From Candidatus Altimarinota bacterium (lineage in GTDB: Bacteria > Cyanobacteriota > Cyanobacteriia > Cyanobacteriales > Microcystaceae), in assembly GCA_012031035.1 (NCBI GenBank), contig JAAUUT010000008.1:27401-91400 (forward strand): a stretch of 64,000 bases of DNA, in the 5' to 3' direction. The translations under genes were made by a program, and so were the position numbers. Under the pieces are notes generated by a model. It was not told the origin of the DNA, made no database searches, and worked only from the letters and a program-made list of their open reading frames with translations. Every line of letters begins with the position of its first letter. The first letter of the stretch is position 1. This document shows positions 36,862-45,578 of the stretch, in pieces.

Positions 36862-38139
36862 TCAGACTGTAGGTTGGGCGATCGCGTCAGACTCTAGTCC
36901 GCGCTCTCTTTTGGCAAAAAGACGCTGGTAATGGGACAGTAAGCGATCGCTAATCTTTTTCAGGGAGAAGATTTCAACGACTCTTTGACGACCTGCTTTC
37001 CCCATTGACTTCCTTAAATCTTCGTCCGCGAGCAAGTGAAGAATGGCTTCGGCTAAGGCATTAGCATCGTCCCGTTCGACTAGTAAACCCGTTTTCCCTT
37101 CTGCAACGATTTCTGGAAAAGCACCGCTGTGGGTGGCAATTACAGGAATCTCGCAAGACATGGCTTCAATAATGGGCATCCCAAATGGTTCTTGCCACAC
37201 GGAAGGAAAGATGAAAATATCTGCGTTTGAATAGTGGCTTGCTAAGTGAGCGTGCGAAACATGACCGAGGAAAGAGACGTTAGCAGAATTCTGCCAGCGC
37301 GATAAGTAATCTTTCCAACCGCGATTGTAAAACGATGCTAGTTCCGAAACCTTGGGATCGTCGCTTAAAGCAATGACAAACTCATAAGGGGTCAGTCCCG
37401 TTTGACCGACGATTTTGAGTTGTACTTCGGGATCGCGATCGACGACTTTTTGAAAAGCTTCTAATAAAACGTGTATTCCTTTTTCTGGAATAACCCTGCC
37501 GACAAAAAGTAATTCTTTGACCCGATTCGGAGCTTTTTGCTTTTTTTCTGCTTTTTTAACAAATCGTTCGACATCGACCCCGTTATCAATCGCCTGACAA
37601 CAATTAGCAAACTCAGGAAAGCGTTGACGGATTTTTTCAGTGATATACTCGCTGCAACCGACAATCAAATCGACAGATTGCAAGTATTTTGCGATCGTGC
37701 TTCGATCGAGTTGCGTCAACCACTCGCAGTGCATATGCAGGACTATTTTGATATTCGGGTTGAAAAAGCGAATTATGGGCGCAAATTCGGGAAAATTGTG
37801 AATATGAACCACATCGCATTGCTGCGATCGCAGGTCGTTGGCGATTTGCAGAATATACCCCAAGTAATACCATTTGGAAGCAAACAGAGGTCGTCTGACA
37901 TCGCTAAAACCGGGCAATCGTTTCAGAAATTTGAGCAGTAGTTTATCGAGTGCAACGGGAATATAATGATAGTTGACGCTTTCATGACAGACCTTTTTTC
38001 GCTCTCCTGGCGTATAAACAACGATCTCGCACGAATGAGCTAAATGACGCGCTATTTCAGCCGTCCAAATTCCCAAGGAATCGTGAGGATTTGGAAAGAA
38101 TATGCGATTGAAAGGCTGACTGATAAAAGCGACTTTCAT
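36862..38139 (-). CDS. Family 4 glycosyltransferase
   Basis: A 425-residue GT-B enzyme: GIWTAEIARHLAHSCEIVVY near the N terminus, ELLFVGRVIPEKGIHVLLEA at the start of the second domain, and the donor site FIFPSVWQEPFGMPIIEAM followed by GKTGLLVERDD. It is not a close copy of the neighbouring GT4 gene, so they probably add different sugars. It is preceded by a C-methyltransferase gene at 15 bases and followed by the other GT4 at nine. Confidence 0.87.
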   Translation of the reverse strand: MKVAFISQPFNRIFFPNPHDSLGIWTAEIARHLAHSCEIVVYTPGERKKVCHESVNYHYIPVALDKLLLKFLKRLPGFSDVRRPLFASKWYYLGYILQIANDLRSQQCDVVHIHNFPEFAPIIRFFNPNIKIVLHMHCEWLTQLDRSTIAKYLQSVDLIVGCSEYITEKIRQRFPEFANCCQAIDNGVDVERFVKKAEKKQKAPNRVKELLFVGRVIPEKGIHVLLEAFQKVVDRDPEVQLKIVGQTGLTPYEFVIALSDDPKVSELASFYNRGWKDYLSRWQNSANVSFLGHVSHAHLASHYSNADIFIFPSVWQEPFGMPIIEAMSCEIPVIATHSGAFPEIVAEGKTGLLVERDDANALAEAILHLLADEDLRKSMGKAGRQRVVEIFSLKKISDRLLSHYQRLFAKRERGLESDAIAQPTV

Positions 38140-38154
38140 TGCTTGTCTCCTTAC

Positions 38155-39384
38155 TTAAACTAGTGCGGGTTGAGGGATAGGGATGATAAATTTGCCACCC
38201 CGTTGTCCGTAATCTTTCTGTTGTTGTAGGATCTCTTCGGCAAAATTCCACGCCAGCACCAAAACGTAATCTGGCATATCTTCTAAAAGTTTCGAGGGCG
38301 GGAAAATAGGTAGATGGTTGCCGCCCATATAGCGCCCTTGTTTGAATTGGTTTAAGTCCACCACATAATCGACCAAGGCGCGATCGATTCCGACGTAGCT
38401 CATCAGAGTTGTGGCTTTTGCTGCGGCACCGTATGCAGCAATCCGCTTGCCTTGTTTTTTCAAGTCAGAGAGAATTTCGAGTAAAGAATCTTTAATTGCC
38501 AGAACGCGATCGCCAAATTCGCGATAATAACTAACGCGATCGACTCCTCGCTCTACTTCTTCTTTGAGTAATGAGGTGACTGATTCGTTAACGGCTTCGA
38601 CAGGCTCGACAAATAAGCGTAACGAACCGCCATGAATTGCTACTTGCTCGATGTTATTGAGATAGAGATTGTGCTTTCTAAATAAGCGATCTAAGGCAGT
38701 GACGGAGAAATAACACAAATGCTGGTGATAGATAGTGTCAAACTCGCAGCGATCGACCAAATCGACGACATAAGGCACTTCAATAACCGCCACGCCCGTT
38801 CTTTTCAGGAGAATACCGATTCCTTCTACAAAGCCATTTAAATCTGGTACGTGTGCCAAAACATTATTAGCCAGGAAAACATCGGCTACGTGTCCATTAG
38901 CGCGCAGTTTCTGGGCGAGTTCTTTGGTAAAGAAGGTACAAAGGGTGGGAACGCCAGATTTTTGAGCGGCTTCGGCCGGGCCAGAAGCAGGATCGATCCC
39001 CAAAACGGGAATGCCTTTTTCGATAAAGTTTTTGAGCATATACCCGTCATTGCTGGCGGCTTCAATGACTAGGCTATTGCGATTCAGTTGCCTAGACTCG
39101 ATCAGTGCCAGGGCACTACGCCTAAAGTGTTGCAATAAAGCTTTTGAGACAGAGGAGAAATAAGGATAATCTTGACAGAATAAAATTTCTGGCGAAACGG
39201 TTTCGGTAATCTGAACCAGCCCACAGTGAGGACAGAAAGCGAGATCGAGAGGGGCTGTCAATTCTGGTAACTTTAATTTATCTTCGGTGAGCAAAGCATC
39301 GGCTAAAGGAGTGTCCCCAAAGGACAAAATCGTTTCTAGTTGGGAATGACCGCAAGAACGGCAAGTTTGATTTATAACTGGCAT
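38155..39384 (-). CDS. NDP-hexose C-methyltransferase-type protein
   Basis: A 409-residue three-domain enzyme: zinc motifs CRSCGHSQL and CPHCGL, then the family hallmark [12 protein letters not shown], the SAM site [12 protein letters not shown] and [18 protein letters not shown], and a C-terminal domain with [15 protein letters not shown]. These match TylCIII/NovU-like sugar C-methyltransferases, which add a methyl at C3 or C5 of a deoxy-keto sugar. It is distinct from copies A and B. An epimerase gene lies upstream, so a branched deoxysugar is plausible. Confidence 0.87.
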   Translation of the reverse strand: MPVINQTCRSCGHSQLETILSFGDTPLADALLTEDKLKLPELTAPLDLAFCPHCGLVQITETVSPEILFCQDYPYFSSVSKALLQHFRRSALALIESRQLNRNSLVIEAASNDGYMLKNFIEKGIPVLGIDPASGPAEAAQKSGVPTLCTFFTKELAQKLRANGHVADVFLANNVLAHVPDLNGFVEGIGILLKRTGVAVIEVPYVVDLVDRCEFDTIYHQHLCYFSVTALDRLFRKHNLYLNNIEQVAIHGGSLRLFVEPVEAVNESVTSLLKEEVERGVDRVSYYREFGDRVLAIKDSLLEILSDLKKQGKRIAAYGAAAKATTLMSYVGIDRALVDYVVDLNQFKQGRYMGGNHLPIFPPSKLLEDMPDYVLVLAWNFAEEILQQQKDYGQRGGKFIIPIPQPALV

Positions 39385-39499
39385 TTTTAGACTCGCTACA
39401 AATTCAATAAAAAAAGAATGTCAAAAGAGGAGAAAAGGGCGCAAGGCTATTACGCCCCGGAGGAAGATTCCTTCATGAGAGGAATATTTAAAAGCTTTA

Positions 39500-40546
39500 T
39501 TACCGAGCCAACATCGGAACTGGGAGTTGCCAGCGCAGCGTCTCATCTAACTTTTGGCTTCTCAGTAACTGTTGGAGATGAGCGATTCGCTGATATCTTG
39601 GCCCCTCGAAATCTTCGAGAGTCAAGCCAACTTTTTGATAAGCCGCGTAAAGTTCTGCTGCTCCTTTGCGAGCGTTCCATTGAGGCGCAAATTCAGGCAG
39701 AGTTTGGAGAATTTTGCTGCAATCAACTCGGTAGCAGCGTTTATCGGGGCCTGCATCGGGTGCATACTCGATCCGGCAGCCAGGAACAGTTTCTCGGACG
39801 ATTTCGGCTAATTCTCGAATGCGATAGTTGTCTTCGTTGCGTCCTACATTAAAGGCTCGATTGTGTACTACCGCGCGAGGTGCGTGCAGTGCAGCGATAA
39901 ATGCACGGGAGATATCTTCGATGTGAACGATAGGTCGCCAGGGAGTGCCATCGCTCTTGATATAAATCCTACCCGTCGTAAATGCCCAAGCAACTAAGTT
40001 GTTGAGAACCAAATCGAAGCGCAATCGAGGCGACACGCCATAAGCGGTAGCATTTCGTAAAAAAGTTGGGCTGAAGTAATCATCGGCTAAGCGACTCACC
40101 GCTTGCTCGACTCTGACTTTAGAGATACCGTAGGGCGTGACGGGATTAAAATCCGATTCTTCATTCAACAAATCTTCCCCACCCGCCCCATAGTTGCTGC
40201 AAGAAGAAGAAAAGATATAGCGCTCTACGCCAACGGATTTGGCTAATCTCGCCAGTCTCACCGAGGCGAGGTGATTGATCTCGTCGGTTAGCTGAGGATT
40301 CAAGTTACCGAGCGGATCGTTAGAAAGCCCTGCTAGATGGAGGATTGCATCTACTCCTTCGAGATCGGATGCCTCAATGTCGCGAATATCTTTTTTTAGT
40401 TCGGGAATCTCTTGAATTCCTTCTCCAAAAGTACTTTGCTCGAATAAATCGCTGTCAATGCCGAAAACTTCATGTCCTTCAGCGAGTAGCATCGGCACTA
40501 ATACCGTACCGATATACCCTTTGTGTCCCGTTACTAATACCCGCAT
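39500..40546 (-). CDS. NAD-dependent epimerase/dehydratase (extended SDR)
   Basis: A 348-residue SDR. The NAD-binding motif is VTGHKGYIGTVL, the active-site Ser lies in SSSCSNYGAG, and the Tyr-Lys pair is in YGISKVRVEQ. RPIVHIEDISRAF is a typical sugar-nucleotide SDR end motif. It probably reduces, epimerises or dehydrates a nucleotide sugar, possibly the CDP-sugar made by the rfbF product. Between it and the methyltransferase gene (39385-39499) is a short spacer without a gene. Confidence 0.85.
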   Translation of the reverse strand: MRVLVTGHKGYIGTVLVPMLLAEGHEVFGIDSDLFEQSTFGEGIQEIPELKKDIRDIEASDLEGVDAILHLAGLSNDPLGNLNPQLTDEINHLASVRLARLAKSVGVERYIFSSSCSNYGAGGEDLLNEESDFNPVTPYGISKVRVEQAVSRLADDYFSPTFLRNATAYGVSPRLRFDLVLNNLVAWAFTTGRIYIKSDGTPWRPIVHIEDISRAFIAALHAPRAVVHNRAFNVGRNEDNYRIRELAEIVRETVPGCRIEYAPDAGPDKRCYRVDCSKILQTLPEFAPQWNARKGAAELYAAYQKVGLTLEDFEGPRYQRIAHLQQLLRSQKLDETLRWQLPVPMLAR

Positions 40547-40567
40547 TTTCTTGCTCGTCCCGTTAAA

Positions 40568-41524
40568 TTATGTTTCTTTTAAAGCACTGGTTTGTGGCTG
40601 GAATTTCTCAGATAAACGCTGCCAGGTAAACTGTGCCGCAACAATCAAGTCTTGTTTGAGTCGGTGGCGCTTGTGGCGGAACCAATTCATCAGGTGTAAG
40701 TAACAAATCATTCGCTCGTACTTACTGATGGGAGCCTGCCAGACAGCACGGAGATATTCGCCAAAGATTCGCCACCGAGGAAATGAAACCTTTCCTTCTT
40801 TTTTGGGATCGAACCAAGCTGTATATAAGTGGTAGTTGGTGCGAGCAATTTCCATCGATTGCTTAGCATGGATGCGAGGAAAGAAAAGATATTCTGGAAT
40901 TTCGTGGAAGCGACCGAGGAAAGCGAGGTAAACGAGCAAAACGCCGTCTGCGTGAGCATACTTTCCAATACAAGGCGTTTTCTTGAGACGGTCGGCACGA
41001 ATTAATCCGAAAACCTCATAGCAGCGATGCTCTCCTAGTTTTGGATCGCCATAGATTAGCCCATGAAAGCGCTCGTGGACTTCTGGCGACTCTGTATTTA
41101 GGTTGACATCGTACTTTCCTCGGTATCGACCATCGCATTCATCGATCACATTTGCCTTGGCATTGCACAAGACAACGGTTGGATCGCGATCGAGGACTTC
41201 GACGCACTTTTCAAGAAAGTCTGGCGCAAATAAATCGTCGTGGGCTGCCCACTTAAAGTATTCGCCCCTCGATAACTCGAAGACGAGATTGTAATTCCAG
41301 GCGGGGCCGCAATTGCGATCGTGGCGATAGTAACGAATGCGCTTATCTTTGGCAGCATATGTCCGACAAATCTCTTGGGTTCTATCCGTTGAGGCATTAT
41401 CGGAAATAATTAACTCGAAATCTTGATAGGTTTGAGCTAGAATTGCATCTAAAGCTTGTTGTATATAATTTTCGCCGTTATAAACGGGCATCCCAATGCT
41501 GACGCGAGGTGGATTGTCGTGCAT
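40568..41524 (-). CDS. Family 2 glycosyltransferase
   Basis: A 318-residue GT-A enzyme: SIGMPVYNGENYIQQALDAI, ELIISDNASTDRTQEICRTY, and AAHDDLFAPDFLEKC holding the metal-binding acidic pair. It shares most of its first 100 residues with the GT2 at 34570, so the two arose by duplication. It lies 21 bases upstream of the SDR gene and follows rfbF. Confidence 0.85.
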   Translation of the reverse strand: MHDNPPRVSIGMPVYNGENYIQQALDAILAQTYQDFELIISDNASTDRTQEICRTYAAKDKRIRYYRHDRNCGPAWNYNLVFELSRGEYFKWAAHDDLFAPDFLEKCVEVLDRDPTVVLCNAKANVIDECDGRYRGKYDVNLNTESPEVHERFHGLIYGDPKLGEHRCYEVFGLIRADRLKKTPCIGKYAHADGVLLVYLAFLGRFHEIPEYLFFPRIHAKQSMEIARTNYHLYTAWFDPKKEGKVSFPRWRIFGEYLRAVWQAPISKYERMICYLHLMNWFRHKRHRLKQDLIVAAQFTWQRLSEKFQPQTSALKET

Positions 41525-41556
41525 CTGCTTTTACCTTTGTAGTTACTCAAAATTCT

Positions 41557-42441
41557 TTAGGCTACTTGCATGGGCACTTGAACTTTTGGACGGCGTAACT
41601 CTTCAAGGCGATCGCCTTTAGCACTGCTTCTTGGGCTATCGATCGCGTCGAGAGCAAAACATTCCTCTTGTTCGTTCCAAGTTTTCCAAGGTGCTTTACC
41701 GCTCTGCCACAGACCTTCTAACAAGCGTTTGTCGCGCATCGTATCCATGCACTGCCAGAAAGAGTTGTGTTTGTAAGCCATGAGTTGACCTTCTTGGGCG
41801 AGTCGCTCCAAGGGAGCTTTTTCCCACTGCGTATCGTCCCCATCGATATAATCGAAGATTTCTGGTTCGAGGACGAAGAAAGCACCGTTAATCCAGCCTT
41901 CGCGGGTTTGGGGTTTTTCAGAAAATTCGACAATTTGCGACCCATCTAGCTCTAGATGACCGAAACGAGCGGGCGGTCTTACTGCTGTTAAGGTAGCGAG
42001 TTTTCCATGAGAGCGATGGAAGGCTAGGAGATCGTGCAAGTTGATGTCGGAAACGCCATCGCCCCAGGTTAGCATAAAGGTTTGATTGCCTACGTAGGGT
42101 GCTAGTCTTTTGATGCGTCCTCCCGTATTGGTGTAAAGTCCGGTATCGACTAACTCAACCATCCAATCGGGTTGATAGCCTCCGTGCCGCCTAATTTCAC
42201 CGGTTCGCAAGCTAACGGTTAAGTCGCTGCTGAGCGAGCAATAGTCCACCATGTACTTTTTAATCGCTTCGGCTTTGTAGCCAAGGGCGATCGCGAAGTC
42301 TCGAAAGCCATAGTGATAATAGTGCATCATGATATGCCAAAGAATTGGTTTTCCGCCAATCTCTACCATCGGCTTTGGTTTGGTTTCAGTCTCTTCAGCA
42401 AGACGAGTCCCAAGTCCCCCAGCAAGAATCGCTACTTTCAT
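41557..42441 (-). CDS. rfbF: Glucose-1-phosphate cytidylyltransferase
   Basis: A 294-residue enzyme that makes CDP-glucose from CTP and glucose-1-phosphate. It holds the nucleotidyl-transfer loop AGGLGTRLAEETETKPKPM, Lys/Pro residues of that loop, TWGDGVSDINLHDLLAF with the metal Asp, and GWINGAFFVLEPEIFDY. Family length is about 257, so the C-terminal extension from about 255 on (SPRSSAKGDRLEEL) looks acquired, partly from a HIP1-bracketed repeat. It is the first gene of the minus-strand cluster and the likely entry step. A CDP-glucose 4,6-dehydratase is not clearly present. Confidence 0.93.
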   Translation of the reverse strand: MKVAILAGGLGTRLAEETETKPKPMVEIGGKPILWHIMMHYYHYGFRDFAIALGYKAEAIKKYMVDYCSLSSDLTVSLRTGEIRRHGGYQPDWMVELVDTGLYTNTGGRIKRLAPYVGNQTFMLTWGDGVSDINLHDLLAFHRSHGKLATLTAVRPPARFGHLELDGSQIVEFSEKPQTREGWINGAFFVLEPEIFDYIDGDDTQWEKAPLERLAQEGQLMAYKHNSFWQCMDTMRDKRLLEGLWQSGKAPWKTWNEQEECFALDAIDSPRSSAKGDRLEELRRPKVQVPMQVA

Positions 42442-42708
42442 GGTTTACACTCTCCTTATTAGAGTCAAAGAAAACAGACACGTTCGATCGCGAGACATTC
42501 TATATCGTGCTTCATGCGATAAGGTGTCCAATGGTGCGTTAAAATCTTTGCTGTCTTTGCTAGCGCACTCAAGCGATCTGAACACTGGCTATCTTAAAGG
42601 CTACGCAAATTTATTGAAAGTCACTTTTTCTTAGTAATGGGTCTTGAGTAGCTTGTTTGATGTACTCTATTTGTGTGACTAAACTAATTCAATGAAAGGA
42701 GATATAGT
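42442..42708. other. Divergent spacer upstream of rfbF
   Basis: Part of the 519-base gap between rfbF (minus) and the LuxR gene (plus). It must hold the promoter of the glycan cluster. No -10/-35 pair stands out. The small ORF that follows is listed separately. Confidence 0.35.
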
Positions 42709-42849
42709 ATGACCAACTTTTATCTCCGAGTGATTTTTCCATCTACCAAAAACGCAGGTTATGCAATTTGCAGAGCTTGCCCGATCTGTAGAGACTTAAA
42801 AACTCTTTTTTTGTTGCCAACACTCAAGACAAAGTTTCGAGGTAGTTAG
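42709..42849 (+). CDS. Possible 46-residue small protein with CxxCxxC motif
   Basis: ATG at 42709 is preceded by AAGGAGA six bases upstream, one of the strongest ribosome sites in the window. The frame encodes 46 residues, basic and partly hydrophobic, with CRACPIC in the middle, and ends with TAG at 42847. It resembles nothing I know. The Cys motif could bind metal or form disulfides. It lies 110 bases before the LuxR gene and could also be a leader peptide for it. Coding status is inferred only from the ribosome site. Confidence 0.4.
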   Translation: MTNFYLRVIFPSTKNAGYAICRACPICRDLKTLFLLPTLKTKFRGS

Positions 42850-42879
42850 CACGATTGCCCGACCGACAGCAGCAAAGCT

Positions 42880-42914
42880 GATTACGCTCCGCGTACCGCT
42901 TTTCATGCGATCGC
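42880..42914. repeat. HIP1-bracketed repeat GATTACGCTCCGCGTACCGC
   Basis: A block reading GATTACGCTCCGCGTACCGC then ATGCGATCGC. Its complement occurs inside the AMIN frame at 18271-18306, and a shorter form inside the histidine kinase gene at 53389-53414. Confidence 0.65.
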
Positions 42915-42960
42915 AATTGTCATTCTAATAAATAAATTGCAAACAGGTGAGGAACGATTT

Positions 42961-43449
42961 ATGAATGAAGCGACTTTTTCAAACCCCTACTATGAGAGCC
43001 AATTAGCCCAAGTCATCAAATCTAATTACAACAAGCTTAAGCTCAGTAAATCTCAATTTGAAGCGATTTTATCGAAGAATAACCTCAAACTTCGTTTAAA
43101 ATCCGAGCTAATTGCTGAAGATACGGCTTATGATTCGGCGATCGGACATTTACAAATTAACGGACAATCTTATGCGATCGTCAGGGTTAAAAATGCACCG
43201 AACCCCATACAATCCCATCTCACCAAAATCTTAACCGAACGGGAACTTCAGGTTGCTGCTTTAGTTGCACTCGGTCATTCTAACCAACAAGTAGCCGATC
43301 GCTTAAAAGTTAGCGAATGGAGTATTTCCACTCATCTGCGCCGAATTTTCGTTAAACTCGGTGTAACCAATCGCACCGCTATGATTTCTCGTTGTGCTTC
43401 TCTGAGTCGAGAGGTGAGCGCTCCTTCCTTATCAACATCTCGCTACTAA
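42961..43449 (+). CDS. LuxR/NarL-type regulator, copy 1
   Basis: A 162-residue protein started at the ATG at 42961, which has GGTGAGGA about seven bases upstream. The C-terminal 65 residues are a LuxR helix-turn-helix (TERELQVAALVALGHSNQQV, then KVSEWSISTHLRRIFVKLGV). The N-terminal domain of about 95 residues has the motif GHLQINGQSYAIVRV and is neither a receiver nor an autoinducer domain that I can recognise. A paralogue lies at 45034. It probably binds DNA as a dimer. Confidence 0.8.
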   Translation: MNEATFSNPYYESQLAQVIKSNYNKLKLSKSQFEAILSKNNLKLRLKSELIAEDTAYDSAIGHLQINGQSYAIVRVKNAPNPIQSHLTKILTERELQVAALVALGHSNQQVADRLKVSEWSISTHLRRIFVKLGVTNRTAMISRCASLSREVSAPSLSTSRY

Positions 43450-43791
43450 ACGTAAGTCAGATCCTGATAACAAACCTTGATCTGTTGTCAGTCTTGCTGG
43501 AGATGGAAGATGAAAAAAGCCTCAAGTAGAGCAAAATAAATGAAAGAGCCGCAAATTAAAGTATTTAGACATTATAAAGCAAACATAGCAGTTTTCAATT
43601 GGATGAAACAAATAATCCTTGATTAAGTCAAGATAAGCATCCAAAATTTATTTGCTAGCATGAAAGCCACTATAAAAAACTCATTGTCTTAACTTCTTTA
43701 TTTTTCTGATCTTCAAAGAAATTTTTAACTGAGCTTTTGGGAAACCTGTTAACGGTAGAATTCTCTAAAAGCTGCTACGAATGAGGTAACA
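43450..43791. other. Spacer after LuxR copy 1
   Basis: It holds CTGATAACA...TGTTGTCAG at about 43468-43495, which can form a weak hairpin past the LuxR stop, and an AT-rich region before the next gene. No other feature is seen. Confidence 0.35.
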
Positions 43792-44121
43792 ATGTTGGAA
43801 TGCCGAATTTATGTCCATCTTCCACTGGATGATTACTCAGATGTTGAAATTGCTAGATACAAGTTCGACCCTAATTTGCAGATTGGAGATCGAGTCAGCG
43901 TTGTTGACTTAGTATGGGGTCAAATTCCTGATGGCATAAGCGAGATTTATGAAGAAAGTTTTTTCTCATTTGAAGCAATCGTTACCCATCGCAAGTATCA
44001 GATAGAGCCTCAAAGCGATAAAGAAGATATTTTTCGCGTGTTAATCGAACTGAAATTAACCAATGAAGAGCAGTTGTCTCGATTAGTTGAGATTATCAAA
44101 AGTAACTCATGTCTGGACTAA
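43792..44121 (+). CDS. Unrecognised 109-residue protein between the LuxR genes
   Basis: The ATG has GAGGT about six bases upstream. The protein is acidic and soluble (RIYVHLPLDDYSDVEIARYK, DRVSVVDLVWGQIPDGISEI, ending in LTNEEQLSRLVEIIKS). I do not recognise a family. Its position between two LuxR paralogues suggests it could be regulated by them, but no functional claim is possible. Confidence 0.6.
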   Translation: MLECRIYVHLPLDDYSDVEIARYKFDPNLQIGDRVSVVDLVWGQIPDGISEIYEESFFSFEAIVTHRKYQIEPQSDKEDIFRVLIELKLTNEEQLSRLVEIIKSNSCLD

Positions 44122-45033
44122 AGCCGATTGGGTTATCAAAACAAGCAAAAAAATTTTGTTTTGATGTTGTTATTTTTAATAGTTAGCGATTGTTTGTGTT
44201 TTGTTATTTTTGTCCGATCGATGATTGTCTGTGTTTTGTTTTGTCTATTGTTTGACGATCGCTAACAAAAATAATGTTTGAATTGAACTTGTTAAAAGCG
44301 ATCGCAAGTCATCAAATAAAATGTAGCTAATTTGCACAAAACAAAAAATAGAATTTTATAGATAGGTATTTTGCAGCAATTGACGAAAACTCTATATATA
44401 GCTACCTATAAAAAAATAAAAGGCAAGAATATTTATACAATTTAAATAGACAATAACTTGAGTCATTTTTAAAAAGATATATTTTGACATATTTATAGCT
44501 AAGTTTTTCTTCGCTTATATCAAAAAAGCGATTAGAATAGATTGAAAATCTAAATAAACTACAACAGAAAAAACTATGATTCCGGAAAGAGCAATGCTGT
44601 TTTCTGAATGAGTAAAGTTTATTTCTGAATGACAAATGTCAGGAAACCCCTATGAACTAGTGTCTTAAATGGAGCCACTAGAATTTGGGTAAACTTTAAG
44701 ATTAAGTTGTGCGTAGCCTGTCCCTCCCTTCCTTTAACTTTTTCACTTGTTGTCCCTAGCTTGTTTCTTTTCACTACTCACAATTGAGCTAAACAATGAA
44801 AGATCGAGCTTTGCTAATAACTAAAACTTACAATTGTTAAATATTTTCAGCTTGAGATTTCTGGTCTTACGAGCGATCGATCGCTCTATTGCCACCTTCA
44901 AGCCTTCTTGTCGAGTTCGCTTTTTGCCTAGTAAAAAACACTTGCATAGCGGCTCAGTAATCTCATGCGATCGACGCTATTAAACAAAAAGCTTAAATAC
45001 AAGCAATCGCCCAATTGCTAACTATTAATGACT
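44122..45033. other. Long AT-rich spacer with an imperfect long-range inverted repeat
   Basis: A 912-base gap. ATTTTTAATAGTTAGCGAT at about 44171-44190 is mirrored by ATCGCTAACAAAAAT at about 44259-44273, giving a stem around a 70-base loop that itself holds two copies of GATTGT(T/C)TGTGTTTTGTT. TTTCTGAATGA occurs twice, at 44600 and 44621. The minus-strand frame at 44402-44635 is low-complexity and not credible. The upstream part of LuxR copy 2 is included. Confidence 0.45.
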
Positions 45034-45534
45034 ATGAACGAAATCACTTTTACCAATTCATCCTCTGCTCAACCATCAGAAACATTCTCGAAAAATAGCA
45101 TTTGTGGCGAATTTAACTTAAAAACATCTAAATTTTTAGTTATTTCCTCAGAAAGTGACCCGAAAACCAGTCCTATGTCTGATGTAAATGCTTATGGTTT
45201 AGTGGTAGGACATTTCCAAGTTAACAAGCAATTTTATTTGATCGTACAGGCGCAAGATAAACCTCGCGATCCCAAGCCCAACCTTGCCGAAATTTTAACC
45301 CACCGAGAACTTCAGATTGCTACTTTAGTTGCGATCGGTTGCTCGAACAAACAAATAGCTAATCGACTAAAAATCAGTGAATGGACTATTTCTACTCACT
45401 TGCGCCGTATTTTTATCAAGCTGAGCGTAACTAGTCGTGCTGCGATGATTTATCGTTGTGCTTCCCTAATTCAAGAAGTGTTATTAGAGGACAAAAACAA
45501 TTCTACAAACGAAAAACAGGAGTATAAAAGCTGA
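45034..45534 (+). CDS. LuxR/NarL-type regulator, copy 2
   Basis: A 166-residue protein from the ATG at 45034, chosen because MNEITF aligns with MNEATF of copy 1; the ATG at 45028 adds two residues. The N-terminal domain has VVGHFQVNKQFYLIVQAQ, and the helix-turn-helix has THRELQIATLVAIGCSNKQI and KISEWTISTHLRRIFIKLSV. Both copies share the layout and most of the HTH, so they are paralogues. It converges on the CHASE2 gene. Confidence 0.8.
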   Translation: MNEITFTNSSSAQPSETFSKNSICGEFNLKTSKFLVISSESDPKTSPMSDVNAYGLVVGHFQVNKQFYLIVQAQDKPRDPKPNLAEILTHRELQIATLVAIGCSNKQIANRLKISEWTISTHLRRIFIKLSVTSRAAMIYRCASLIQEVLLEDKNNSTNEKQEYKS

Positions 45535-45578
45535 GTAACTATTATAAACTGCACCAAATCGCCTTGCGGGAGAGTCGG

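Noticed and set aside
44402..44635. Minus-strand 77-residue frame
   Set aside because: Low-complexity sequence rich in Phe, Tyr and Ser from AT-rich DNA, with no family resemblance or start signal.
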